Translations under genes and position numbers: made by a program
Notes under the pieces: model-generated
Told to the model about the DNA's origin: nothing
What the model saw: only the letters and a program-made list of their open reading frames with translations
The model's database searches: none
Shown here: positions 8,607-17,155 of the stretch, in pieces
Layout: each line of letters begins with the position of its first letter
How positions within the stretch are numbered: the first letter of the stretch is position 1
Origin: Alsobacter sp046349155
Lineage (GTDB): Bacteria > Pseudomonadota > Alphaproteobacteria > Rhizobiales > Beijerinckiaceae
Reading direction: 5' to 3'
Assembly (NCBI GenBank): GCA_046349155.1
Contig: JAXMCW010000003.1
Span: forward strand, 186,001 to 250,000
DNA: 64,000 nucleotides

Positions 8607-9593
8607 TCAGCCGCCGGAAACCTCCAGCAGCAGCTTTCCGGAGACGCGGCGCGACAGGAGGCGGTCCATCATGGCTCCCGCCTCGGCGAACGGATACACC
8701 TCCTCGACCGGAACGTGGAACCGGCCCTCCGCGATGCCTCCCAGCACGTCGGACACGCCGCGCTGCCAGGCGTCCGAGCGAAAGTCGACGTGCCCGACAT
8801 GCAGGCGGGTGAACGTGGCCGAGCGCTCCACCAGCCGTTCCCAAAGGTTGGGCAGCGGCTTTCCTTCCGCCTCGCCGACGCTCACCACATGGCCGAGGCG
8901 GCGCAGGGCGGCAAAGCTCCGGTCGAGGATCGTGGCGCCGGTCGAGTCGACGATCTTGTCCACGCCCCGGCCCTCCGTGAAGGCCAGGGCCACCGCCACG
9001 AAGTCGCCTTCGGCCCGATTGACGACGGCGTCGGCTCCGAAGGCCAGTGGGCGCGCTTCCTTGCCGGGCGTGCCGACCGTCCCGATCAGCCGGGCGCCCG
9101 CGGCCTTGGCGAGCTGCACGACGAACAGGCCGAGGCCGCCGCCGGCGGCATGGAGCAGGATCGTGTCGCCGGGCCTCGTCGTGCTCACGAGGTGCAGGAT
9201 GCACCAAGCGGTCATGCCCTGGATGTAGAAGGCCGCGCCCTGCCGGAGGCTGATCGAGTCCGGGAGCCTGACGACCCGCTCGGCCGGGACGGCGCAGCGC
9301 TCGGCGAAGCCGCCCGCGCCCTCGGAAAAGGCGCTGACGCGGTCGCCGACCGCGATCCCGCGCACCCCCGCGCCCACCTTGCCCACGATCCCCGCGAACT
9401 CGATGCCGGCCACCAGCGGATAACCCTTGGGGTGCGGGTAGACCCCGCTGCGCATCATCGTGTCGGCGTAGTTGCAGCCCCCGAACGCAACCTCGACAAG
9501 CACGTCGCCCGGACCCGTCACGGGTTCCGGCGCTTCGGCCAGGCCCATCACAGGCCTTTCGCGGGACGGGCTCTCGATCACGATCGCACGCAT
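8607..9593 (-). CDS. Zinc-independent MDR family NAD(P)H:quinone oxidoreductase
   Basis: This 328-residue medium-chain dehydrogenase/reductase has a GroES-like N-terminal domain (GCNYADTMMRSGVY) and a Rossmann domain with the dinucleotide-binding stretch AAGGGLGLFVVQLAKA. The zinc ligands of true alcohol dehydrogenases are missing, which places it with quinone oxidoreductases and related enoyl/acryloyl reductases. GGAGGA precedes the ATG. It is divergent from the hydantoinase genes, with 159 bases between them. The physiological substrate is unknown. Confidence 0.9.
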   Translation of the reverse strand: MRAIVIESPSRERPVMGLAEAPEPVTGPGDVLVEVAFGGCNYADTMMRSGVYPHPKGYPLVAGIEFAGIVGKVGAGVRGIAVGDRVSAFSEGAGGFAERCAVPAERVVRLPDSISLRQGAAFYIQGMTAWCILHLVSTTRPGDTILLHAAGGGLGLFVVQLAKAAGARLIGTVGTPGKEARPLAFGADAVVNRAEGDFVAVALAFTEGRGVDKIVDSTGATILDRSFAALRRLGHVVSVGEAEGKPLPNLWERLVERSATFTRLHVGHVDFRSDAWQRGVSDVLGGIAEGRFHVPVEEVYPFAEAGAMMDRLLSRRVSGKLLLEVSGG

Positions 9594-9752
9594 GCGTGTC
9601 CTCCGGTGTCGTCCATTCCAAGCTCGGGCTCGACCATGCCAGAATGACCGCTCGGGAGCCCGCGCGCCACGTCCGATTGCCGTGCCCGAGTTTCACGGAT
9701 CTTGCATCGGGGCTCGGCCCGCGGGGGTCGATGCAGTCAGGCGGTCGAGACC

Positions 9753-11831
9753 ATGAAGACGATCGGGGTGGATGTCGGCGGCACCTTCACGGACCTCGTG
9801 CTGTGCGACACGGCGACAGGCGCGCTCGCTGTGCACAAGGTCTCCACAACCCCGGAAGATCCATCGACGGGCGTGATGCGCGGCATCCACGAGTTGTGCC
9901 GCCGCGCGGACGTCGCCCCGGCCGAGATTGACGCGGTCCTGCACGGGACGACCACGGCCACCAACGCCGTCCTCGAGCACAAGGGCGCCACGGCAGGGCT
10001 CATCACCAATGACGGCTTCCGCGACATCCTGCAGATCGCGCGCCACCAGCGCGTCGAGCACTACTCCATCCTGCAGGAACTGCCCTGGCAGAGCCGGCCG
10101 CTGATCAAGCGCCGCCATCGCAAGGTGGTCCGCGGCCGCCTCGCGCCTCCCAAGGGCGAGGAGCTCGAGCCGCTCGACGAGGAGGGCGTGCGACGCGCGG
10201 CCCTGGAGCTAAAGGCCGAGGGCGTCACCAGCGTCGCCGTTGGCTTCCTCTTCTCCTACCTCAATTCCGCCCACGAGGACCGCGCCGCCGCCATCGTGCG
10301 CGAGGTCATGCCCGAGGCCTTCGTCACGACCTCTGCTTTCGTCTCGCCGCAGTTCCGCGAGTTCGAACGCTTCACCACCGCGGCGCTCTCGGCCTTCATC
10401 GGGCCCAGGGTCCGGACCTATGTCGCCAACCTCGAATCCGCCCTGAAGCAGGCCGGCATCCGGGGGGACCTGCGCATCATGGCCTCCAACGGAGGCGTCG
10501 CGACAGCCGCGATGGTCGCCGAGAAGCCGGCGCTGACGCTGATGTCCGGTCTCGCGGCGGGCGTGCTGGGCGGGGCGCGGGTGGGCGAGGAGGCGGGCCG
10601 ACGCCGGCTGATCACGTTCGACATCGGCGGCACCAGCGCCGATATCGGCCTCGTGGTGGACGGCCGGTTCGCCGAGACGGATTCGCGCTCCGCGTCCATC
10701 GCAGGCTTCCCGCTGCTGATGCCCATGATCGACATCCACACGATCGGGGCGGGAGGCGGTTCGATCGCGCATGTCGACCGCGGGGGCGCCTTCCGCGTCG
10801 GCCCGCGCTCCGCCGGCGCCGTGCCGGGCCCCGCAGCCTACGGGCGCGGCGGCGAGGAGCCCACCGTGACGGACGCCAATCTCGTGCTCGGCCGCCTGGA
10901 CGCGGAGGATTTCCTGGGCGGCGGCATGCGGCTCGACGCCGATGCCGCCAGGCGGGCCGTGGCGGGACTCGCCGGGCGCCTGGGCCTCGGCCTCGAGGAG
11001 ACGGCGGAAGGGATCCTCACCATCATCAACGCCAACATGGCCAACGCCATCCGCTCGCGCACCGTGCAGAAGGGCATCGACCCCCGCGGCTTCGCGCTCG
11101 TCGCCTTCGGCGGGGCAGGGCCGCTGCACGGGGCGGAGGTCGCCGCGATGCTGGACATTCCCGAGGTGATCGTTCCGCCCTATCCCGGCATCACGTCGGC
11201 CATGGGCCTGCTCACCACGGACCTCAAGTATGACGAAGTCAGAACCCAGTTCCAGGTAAGCGGCGCGGTGGATCTGGCGCGCCTCAACGGCGACCTGCAG
11301 GCCATGCATGCGAGCCTGTCGGCCCAGTTCGCGCGCGACGGCCTCGCGCCGGACGCTTTGTCCTTCTCGGCCGTGGGGGACCTCCGCTATGTCGGTCAGG
11401 GTTACGAGCTCAAGGTCCCCTTTCCCGGCCATGTCCTCGACGAGCCGGCTCTTGGCGCGGTGTGGCAGGCCTTCCATGCTGCCCATGCCGCGGAATACGG
11501 CCACGCCTTCGAGGCGAGCCCCATCGAGATCGTCAATGTCCGCTTGAGCGGTGCCGGGGCCATGCCGAAGCTGCCGCCGATGGCGGCGGGGCCTGGCGGC
11601 TCCCTGGCCGGCGCGGTGCTGCGCAGGGGACGCTGCGTCTTCCGGGTGGACGGCAGGCTCGAGGCCTGCGACACGGCCGTCTACCGCCGGGCGGGGCTGC
11701 CGGCGGGAGAGGCCATCGCGGGTCCCGCCATCGTCCTGCAGACCGACTCGACCACCGTCGTGCCGCCCGGCGCATCCGCCATCATCGATCCGGCCGGCAA
11801 TATCGTGATCAGCCTGGGAGCCGGCCGATGA
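9753..11831 (+). CDS. hyuA: Hydantoinase/oxoprolinase family protein, subunit A
   Basis: This 692-residue protein is the ATP-dependent subunit of an N-methylhydantoinase/5-oxoprolinase/acetone-carboxylase-type enzyme, which opens cyclic amides or activates related substrates using ATP. The ASKHA-fold phosphate motifs are intact: DVGGTFTD near the N-terminus, HGTTTATNAVLE, DIGGTSADIG and the late FGGAGPLHG. The start is ATG 9753, because homologues begin close to the DVGGTFTD motif; the upstream in-frame extension lacks family sequence. It overlaps the next gene by 4 bases, so the two subunits are translationally coupled. Exact substrate is uncertain. Confidence 0.93.
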   Translation: MKTIGVDVGGTFTDLVLCDTATGALAVHKVSTTPEDPSTGVMRGIHELCRRADVAPAEIDAVLHGTTTATNAVLEHKGATAGLITNDGFRDILQIARHQRVEHYSILQELPWQSRPLIKRRHRKVVRGRLAPPKGEELEPLDEEGVRRAALELKAEGVTSVAVGFLFSYLNSAHEDRAAAIVREVMPEAFVTTSAFVSPQFREFERFTTAALSAFIGPRVRTYVANLESALKQAGIRGDLRIMASNGGVATAAMVAEKPALTLMSGLAAGVLGGARVGEEAGRRRLITFDIGGTSADIGLVVDGRFAETDSRSASIAGFPLLMPMIDIHTIGAGGGSIAHVDRGGAFRVGPRSAGAVPGPAAYGRGGEEPTVTDANLVLGRLDAEDFLGGGMRLDADAARRAVAGLAGRLGLGLEETAEGILTIINANMANAIRSRTVQKGIDPRGFALVAFGGAGPLHGAEVAAMLDIPEVIVPPYPGITSAMGLLTTDLKYDEVRTQFQVSGAVDLARLNGDLQAMHASLSAQFARDGLAPDALSFSAVGDLRYVGQGYELKVPFPGHVLDEPALGAVWQAFHAAHAAEYGHAFEASPIEIVNVRLSGAGAMPKLPPMAAGPGGSLAGAVLRRGRCVFRVDGRLEACDTAVYRRAGLPAGEAIAGPAIVLQTDSTTVVPPGASAIIDPAGNIVISLGAGR

Positions 11832-13591
11832 GCGCCACCCGCGTCGACCCCGTCACCGCGGCCGTCATCCATGGCGCGCTCGAGAACATCGCGGTGGAGA
11901 TGGGCCACAAGCTCATGCGGATGAGCTATTCGAGCATCATCCGCGAGTCCGAGGATTTCGGCGCCGCGCTGACGGACGCGGAAGGGCGTCAGCTGTGCGA
12001 ATGCAGGATGAGCACGCCGCTGCAGTCCGGCCCGATCCCCGGCTATATCCGCGGCATCCTGCGCGTGATGAAGGCCCGCGGCGAGACGATCCGCCCGGGC
12101 GACGTGATCATGCACAACGATCCCTATGGCGGAGCCTCGCACGGTCCGGACGTCGCCTTCTGCGTGCCGGTCTTCCTCGACGGGGTCCTGATCGGGTTTT
12201 CCGTCACGACCGCTCACCACCTCGACATCGGCGCGCTGACTCCCGGCAGTTGCGGCATCGTCGACGCCGTCGACACCTATGCCGAGGGCCTTCAGTTCAA
12301 GGCCATCAAGGTGTTCGACGAGGGGCGGCGCAACGATCCCGTGTGGCACCTGCTGCGCGACAATATCCGCGCGCCCGAGCTCGTCGTCGGGGACATGGAG
12401 GCGCAGATCAAGGCGGCCGAGATCGGGGCTGAGCGCTACCTCGCGCTCGTCCGGCAGCACGGACCGGCCACCGTCAACGCCGCCTACGAGGACATGATGG
12501 ATTATTCGGAGCGGCTGATGCGCGACGCCATCCGCGCGCTGCCGGACGGGGACTACAGCGCGACCACCCGCATCGACGGATATCTCGACGATCCCGACCC
12601 GTCGCGACGCGACCTGCCGATCGTCGTGACGCTGCGCGTGCGCGGCGACGAACTCGAGGTTGACCTGACCGGCACGGCACCGCAGGTGCCGGACAAGCCG
12701 ATCAACATGCCGCTCGAGGGCACCGTGGACTGCGCGGTCTGGCTGACCCTGCGCTCCATCCTGCTCGACAGCACGATCTACGGCAACATCCCCCAGAACA
12801 GCGGCCTTACGAGGCCGATCACCATCGTCGCGCCCAAGGGAACGCTCGCCAACCCGACCTTCCCGGCGCCGGTCATTGCGCGCTTCTGCCCTGGCAACCA
12901 GCTCGCCGACACCGTCATGAAGGCGCTGGCGCAGGCCGTTCCTCGGCAGGTCAGCGCCGGCATCGGCAACCTGCGCGTCATCGCCTTCAGCGGCCTCGCG
13001 GAGGGCCGGCACTGGGTGCACATGGAGATCTTCGAGGGCTCCTATGGCGGGCGCTTCGGGCTCGACGGAATGGATGCGGTCGACACGCTCTACGCCAACA
13101 CCCGCAACAACCCGATCGAGGACATCGAATCCCACCTGCCCCTGCGCGTGACGCGCTACGAATTGCGGGAGAACGCCGCGGCGGCAGGGCGCTGGCGGGG
13201 CGGCATCGGATCCGTGCGCTCCTTCGCGTACCTCGTCGACGGCGGGTTCTCCGTGGAGGGCGACGGGCACAAGCACCGGCCCTGGGGCTTCCAGGGCGGG
13301 CATGACGGGTACACCGCCTCCCTGCGGCTCCTGCGCAAGGACGGCGGCGAGCTCGAACTGCCCTCGAAGGTCGCCTATCGGCCCTGCAAGGCCGGCGACA
13401 CGCTGGTGTCGCAGGGGCCCTCCGGCGGCGGTTACGGCGACCCTTTCGAGCGCGACCCGGCCCTGGTCCTCGACGACGTCAAGGACGGCTATATCGACGA
13501 GGCAGCGGCCTTTCGGGACTACGGAGTCGTCATCGCGCGCGGCGCCGTCGACGCCGCGGCGACCGAGGAGCTGCGGGCTGCGAGGATGTGA
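11828..13591 (+). CDS. hyuB: Hydantoinase B/oxoprolinase family protein, subunit B
   Basis: This 587-residue partner of the preceding gene shows the family hallmarks ESEDFGAALTD, MHNDPYGGASHGPDV, TAHHLDIGALTPGS and a C-terminal glycine-rich GPSGGGYGDPFERDP. Its ATG overlaps the upstream TGA (ATGA). Together A and B form a full hydantoin/oxoproline-type amidohydrolase. No C subunit gene of the acetone carboxylase type follows, which favours hydantoinase or oxoprolinase activity. Confidence 0.93.
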   Translation: MSATRVDPVTAAVIHGALENIAVEMGHKLMRMSYSSIIRESEDFGAALTDAEGRQLCECRMSTPLQSGPIPGYIRGILRVMKARGETIRPGDVIMHNDPYGGASHGPDVAFCVPVFLDGVLIGFSVTTAHHLDIGALTPGSCGIVDAVDTYAEGLQFKAIKVFDEGRRNDPVWHLLRDNIRAPELVVGDMEAQIKAAEIGAERYLALVRQHGPATVNAAYEDMMDYSERLMRDAIRALPDGDYSATTRIDGYLDDPDPSRRDLPIVVTLRVRGDELEVDLTGTAPQVPDKPINMPLEGTVDCAVWLTLRSILLDSTIYGNIPQNSGLTRPITIVAPKGTLANPTFPAPVIARFCPGNQLADTVMKALAQAVPRQVSAGIGNLRVIAFSGLAEGRHWVHMEIFEGSYGGRFGLDGMDAVDTLYANTRNNPIEDIESHLPLRVTRYELRENAAAAGRWRGGIGSVRSFAYLVDGGFSVEGDGHKHRPWGFQGGHDGYTASLRLLRKDGGELELPSKVAYRPCKAGDTLVSQGPSGGGYGDPFERDPALVLDDVKDGYIDEAAAFRDYGVVIARGAVDAAATEELRAARM

Positions 13592-13616
13592 TCGGCACCG
13601 CTCGCCAGATGGTTGA

Positions 13617-13628
13617 TTGCATAAGCAA
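13617..13628. promoter_or_regulatory. Short dyad TTGC-ATAA-GCAA (candidate operator)
   Basis: The dyad lies in an AT-rich patch between HyuB and the O-methyltransferase, 82 bases before the latter's ATG. Its form resembles MarR-type operators, but no MarR gene is adjacent, so this is only a candidate. Confidence 0.3.
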
Positions 13629-13709
13629 ATTAACTCAATCTCGGCCCTCGACCTCCGTCGGGGCACGGGCGGCCGAACATCACCATCCCTCGGCCCCCGC
13701 AGGGTCGCC

Positions 13710-14732
13710 ATGCGCCAGCCCGATCCCTCCCACATCATGCAGGTGGGCCTCGGCTTCTTCGGTTCCAAGGCTCTTCTCTCCGCGGTCGAACTCGGCCTCT
13801 TCACCGCGCTTGCCCGCCGCCCCCTGACGGCGGCCGAAATCGCCCGCGCGCTCGGCCTGCATCCGCGCGCCGTGCCCGACTTCCCCGACGCGCTGCTGGC
13901 GCTCGGCTTCCTGCAGCGCGAAGGCGATGGCGAAGGCGCGCGCTACTCCAACACGCCCGATGCGGCCGTCTTCCTCGACCGGGAGAGCCCCGCCTATATC
14001 GGCGGCATCCTGGAGATGGCGAATGCGAGGCTCTATCCGTTCTGGGCCGACCTCACGGAAGCCCTGAAGACGGCGAAGCCGCAGAACGAGACCAAACATT
14101 CCGGCGAGCCGATCTTCGCCAAGCTCTACGAGGTTCCCGAGCGCCTGGAGCAGTTCCTCAATGCGATGACCGGCATCTCCGCCGGCAACTTCATGGCCTT
14201 CGCGCAGAAGTTCGCGTTCGGCCGCTACAAGACCCTCTGCGACGTAGGTGGCGCGACGGGACAGCTCGCCTGCATCGTCGCCAGCGCGCATCCCCACATG
14301 AGCTGCGTCAGCTTCGACCTGCCCAAGGTCGCGCCGATCGCCGAGAAGGCCATTGCCCGCGCCGGCCTCTCCGACCGCGTCACGACCGCCGGGGGCGACT
14401 TCTTCACGGACCCGCTGCCCCAGGCGGACGTGATCACCATGGGGATGATCCTGCACGACTGGAACCTGGAGAAGAAGAAGCAGCTCATCGCCAAGGCCTT
14501 CGACGCGCTGCCGGAGGGCGGCGCCCTTGTCGCCATCGAGGCGATCATCGACGACGCCCGGAGAGAGAACGCCTTCGGGCTGCTGATGTCGCTGAACATG
14601 CTGGTCGAGTTCGGCGACGCCTTCGACTTCACCTTCGCCGACTTCACGGGCTGGTGCCGGGAGGCGGGATTCAAGCGCTTCGAACTGATCCCGCTCGCGG
14701 GCCCGTCCAGCGCAGCGGTGGCCTACAAGTAG
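13710..14732 (+). CDS. SAM-dependent O-methyltransferase (acetylserotonin/hydroxyneurosporene type)
   Basis: This 340-residue enzyme has an N-terminal winged-helix dimerisation domain (residues 5-85) and a C-terminal Rossmann SAM-binding domain: DVGGATGQLA (SAM loop), FDLPKVAPIA (acidic ribose-binding residue) and MILHDWNLEKKKQL, where the histidine is the usual catalytic base of class I small-molecule O-methyltransferases. ATG 13710 fits the family N-terminus; an in-frame TTG at 13617 would add 31 unconserved residues. Related enzymes act on carotenoids, polyketides or phenolics; the substrate here is unknown and no biosynthetic neighbours suggest one. Confidence 0.88.
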   Translation: MRQPDPSHIMQVGLGFFGSKALLSAVELGLFTALARRPLTAAEIARALGLHPRAVPDFPDALLALGFLQREGDGEGARYSNTPDAAVFLDRESPAYIGGILEMANARLYPFWADLTEALKTAKPQNETKHSGEPIFAKLYEVPERLEQFLNAMTGISAGNFMAFAQKFAFGRYKTLCDVGGATGQLACIVASAHPHMSCVSFDLPKVAPIAEKAIARAGLSDRVTTAGGDFFTDPLPQADVITMGMILHDWNLEKKKQLIAKAFDALPEGGALVAIEAIIDDARRENAFGLLMSLNMLVEFGDAFDFTFADFTGWCREAGFKRFELIPLAGPSSAAVAYK

Positions 14733-15195
14733 CCTCCCCTGCGGCAGGCCTGCCGACGCGCAGCCAGGCGGGTCCGGGATGGCACCCGGCGGCAGGGCCG
14801 ATGTGCCCGGAACGATCCAAATCATCTCTTCCAGGGCTGACCGGGACGGACAGGGACCCCTGTCGTTCGACGAGGTAGCGGCGGAAGAGAAGAAAATTCT
14901 TCTCCGGGCGTCGTCGACAGAGGACGCTTTTCGACGCAGGTCGTTCTTCAAGAGGAACATTCTGTTTGACTTGACGAACAATCCGAAGACAATCGTGCCC
15001 GAGGCTGATCGACCGGCCGAGCGGCGGAGGAGCCGAATTCGGTTCGAAGCGCCAGGGGCGAGAGCGGCTTTCCGGACGCATCGCGGCAGACGACCCGCGC
15101 GCCGGCCGGTCTGTGGACCGGCGGAGCCGGGGCCCGGTGGGCCGCGTTGCGAACCCCGGCAGGGCTCGCGCCGATTGCAAGGAGGCATGCAGGAC
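14733..15195. other. 463-base non-coding stretch
   Basis: I see no convincing gene. The reading frame of the MetY remnant stays open upstream to 14779, but that extension has no family similarity and an arginine-rich composition. Bases 14930-15000 are relatively AT-rich and contain TTGACT and TTGACG, either of which could be a -35 element, though no clear -10 follows. A promoter for the remnant or for the Lrp-type gene may lie here. Confidence 0.4.
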
Positions 15196-15411
15196 ATGGC
15201 GACTGACAGTCGCAACGCCGAGATCCTGGCGCTCCAAGGCGGGAGCTATCGCGCCGACCCGACGAGGGGCGCGGAGGCGGGGAAGGTCGCGTCGGGCGGG
15301 ACGCCGGGCCATGTCCGGCTCTTGGTCGGCGTCGAGCATCCCGACGACATCCTCGCCGATCTCGACCAGGCGCCGGTCGCCCCGGCGCCGGAGCGCGCGT
15401 CCGCGGCCTGA
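15196..15411 (+). pseudogene. Remnant of O-acetylhomoserine sulfhydrylase (MetY type) with in-frame internal deletion
   Basis: A 71-codon frame with GGAGG 10 bases before its ATG joins the two ends of a PLP-dependent Cys/Met-metabolism enzyme. Residues 8-26 (AEILALQGGSYRADP...) match the usual N-terminus, and residues 29-59 (TPGHVRLLVGVEHPDD...) match the extreme C-terminus. The roughly 350-residue middle, including the PLP lysine, is absent, so the product cannot be an active enzyme. The frame is intact, as expected from one deletion. The Lrp/AsnC gene 57 bases downstream would be a natural regulator of such an enzyme. The family match is from memory of the sequences. Confidence 0.7.
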
Positions 15412-15468
15412 TGTCCGCTTCGCGGCCTCGCGTCGCGGCACCCCCCTCCCTTTTCTCGCGGCAACCTC

Positions 15469-15942
15469 ATGGACCTCATCGACTATTCCATTCTGATGGC
15501 GCTCCAGGAGGACGCGACCATCTCCATCGCGGCGCTCGCGTCGAAAGTGGGCCTCTCGCAGACACCGTGCTGGAAGCGGATCCAGAAGCTGGAGCAGAAC
15601 GGCGTCATCCTGGGCCGGGTGGCGCTCGTCGCGCCCGAGGAGGTGGGGCTCGGCTTGACGGTCTTCGTGCAGATCGAGACGGCCGACCATTCCGCCGAAT
15701 GGCTCAAGCACTTCGCCGCCGGACTCTCCGCCATGCCGGAAGTGGTGGAGCTCTACCGGATGGCGGGCGACGTCGATTACATGCTGCGCGTCGTGGTGCC
15801 CGACATGGCAGCCTATGACCACTTCTACCGCGACCTGATCGAGCGCTTTGCCCTGAAGAACGTCACGTCGCGCTTCGCCATGGAGCGGCTGAAGCAGACG
15901 TCGGTGCTGCCCATTCCAAAGCCCGAGCGCCGTCACGACTGA
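15469..15942 (+). CDS. Lrp/AsnC family transcriptional regulator
   Basis: This 157-residue protein has an N-terminal HTH (residues 1-55, including LASKVGLSQTPCWKRIQKLE) and a C-terminal RAM/AsnC ligand-binding domain (about 65-140) with the hallmark GDVDYMLRVVVPDMAAYDHF. Such regulators form octamers and respond to amino acids. The start MDLIDYSIL is typical. It sits directly after the MetY remnant; DecR-like members of this family control cysteine and methionine breakdown, so it may once have controlled that gene. Its present target is unknown. Confidence 0.92.
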   Translation: MDLIDYSILMALQEDATISIAALASKVGLSQTPCWKRIQKLEQNGVILGRVALVAPEEVGLGLTVFVQIETADHSAEWLKHFAAGLSAMPEVVELYRMAGDVDYMLRVVVPDMAAYDHFYRDLIERFALKNVTSRFAMERLKQTSVLPIPKPERRHD

Positions 15943-16187
15943 CGGCCCGAACGGCGGCTGCGCCGGCAGGCGGATCGGAGCCATAGCGGGGGCCCGCGGA
16001 GGCCGATCGGCCGGCCCCGCGCGACCTCCTCCCCCCCGACAGCGCGACGCCGTCCCGCCAGCGCGGGAGGCGTTCGTTCTCCTGCGTGCCCGAACAAAGC
16101 AAGATCCATCCCGTTGACCCCCGGGCCATCCCATCTGACGCTCGGGTCCTCCCGGGATTGGCCCGAGACCAGCGCGGAGGACTTGCG

Positions 16188-16424
16188 ATGAGCCTGTTCT
16201 GGAACGACTGGGTTGGCCTTGCGGCGTTCGGCGCCGCCTTCCCCCTGCCCGCAGCGCCGGAGCCGCCGGACGCCGAGGCGGACACGGGTCGCGACGGTCT
16301 CTGCTTCCTGGCGTGGCTCAGGGACTCGGAGCGGGAACGAGGGACCGATCCCGAAAGCGGTGACGGGCGCGATCCGCACGAGGAGCGTCTTTTCGCGGCC
16401 TTTCTCTCCTGCCCCTGGATCTGA
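16188..16424 (+). CDS. Small hypothetical protein
   Basis: This 78-residue protein has a strong ribosome site, GGAGG, 7 bases before its ATG, which supports translation. It begins MSLFWNDWVG with a short hydrophobic stretch, then becomes rich in acidic and charged residues (EPPDAEADTGRDG, RDSERERG) and ends FLSCPWI. I recognise no domain. It is convergent with the branched-chain-type transporter genes, with only 23 bases between the ends. Confidence 0.5.
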   Translation: MSLFWNDWVGLAAFGAAFPLPAAPEPPDAEADTGRDGLCFLAWLRDSERERGTDPESGDGRDPHEERLFAAFLSCPWI

Positions 16425-16447
16425 ACGTCCGAAGCCGGTCCCCGGCG

Positions 16448-17155
16448 TCAGACCGACAGGTGGCCGGCGACACGCTCCGCGGCGTCCGGCTCCCCGGTCC
16501 GCCCGCCCGCGACGATCGAGCCGATCTCCAGGACGGCATAGCGGTCCGCGACGGCCAGCGAGAACCCGATATGCTGCTCGACCAGTAGGAACGCCGTGCC
16601 CGACCTGTCGCGCTCGGCGCGGATCACGCCGGCGAGGCGCTCGATGACGGAGGGCTGCAGCCCCTCGGTGATCTCGTCGACGAGGATCAGCGTCGCGCCG
16701 CTGGCGAGTGCGCGGCTCATCAGCAGCATCTTCTGCTCGCCGCCGCTGAGTGTGCCGGCCCGCTGGCCGAGGCGCTCGAGCAGGAAGGGGAAGGCGCTGC
16801 GCACGCGCTCGCAGGCCGCGCCCCAGTCGTGGCGCATGGGCAGGGCGAGGCGAAGGTTCTCCTCCACCGTGAGATCCTGGAACAAGGCCTTTTCCTGTGG
16901 GATGTAGCCCACCCCGAGCCGCGCCACCCGGTGCGGCGGCGACGCCGTGACGTCCGTCCCCGCAACGTGAACGCGCCCCGCCATCTTCGCGAGGTAGCCC
17001 ATGGCGGACCGGACAAGCGTCGTCTTGCCCATGCCGTTCTTGCCCATGAGCGCGACGATCTCGCCCGGCCCCACGTCGAGCGACACGTCGCGCAGCACCG
17101 TGGCGTCGCCATAGCCGCTCGTCAGACCGGCGAGGGAGAGCGCGGGCTCAGCCAT
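16448..17155 (-). CDS. livF: Branched-chain-type ABC transporter ATPase (LivF-like)
   Basis: This 235-residue ATPase has Walker A GKNGMGKTT, signature LSGGEQKMLLMSRAL, Walker B LILVDEITEGLQP and switch histidine LVEQHIG, all as in LivF/UrtE proteins. The family imports branched-chain amino acids, urea or amides. It is the last gene of the operon, and its start overlaps the end of the fused permease-ATPase gene by 8 bases. The operon's amidase and AmiC/AmiR regulators suggest an amide-like substrate. Confidence 0.92.
   Translation of the reverse strand: MAEPALSLAGLTSGYGDATVLRDVSLDVGPGEIVALMGKNGMGKTTLVRSAMGYLAKMAGRVHVAGTDVTASPPHRVARLGVGYIPQEKALFQDLTVEENLRLALPMRHDWGAACERVRSAFPFLLERLGQRAGTLSGGEQKMLLMSRALASGATLILVDEITEGLQPSVIERLAGVIRAERDRSGTAFLLVEQHIGFSLAVADRYAVLEIGSIVAGGRTGEPDAAERVAGHLSV

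Noticed and set aside
14969..14995. TTGACTTGACG as a sigma-70 promoter
   Set aside because: No acceptable -10 element lies 16-18 bases downstream of either hexamer.
14779..15186. In-frame upstream extension of the MetY remnant
   Set aside because: No similarity to MetY N-termini, arginine-rich, and the ribosome site lies later, before 15196.
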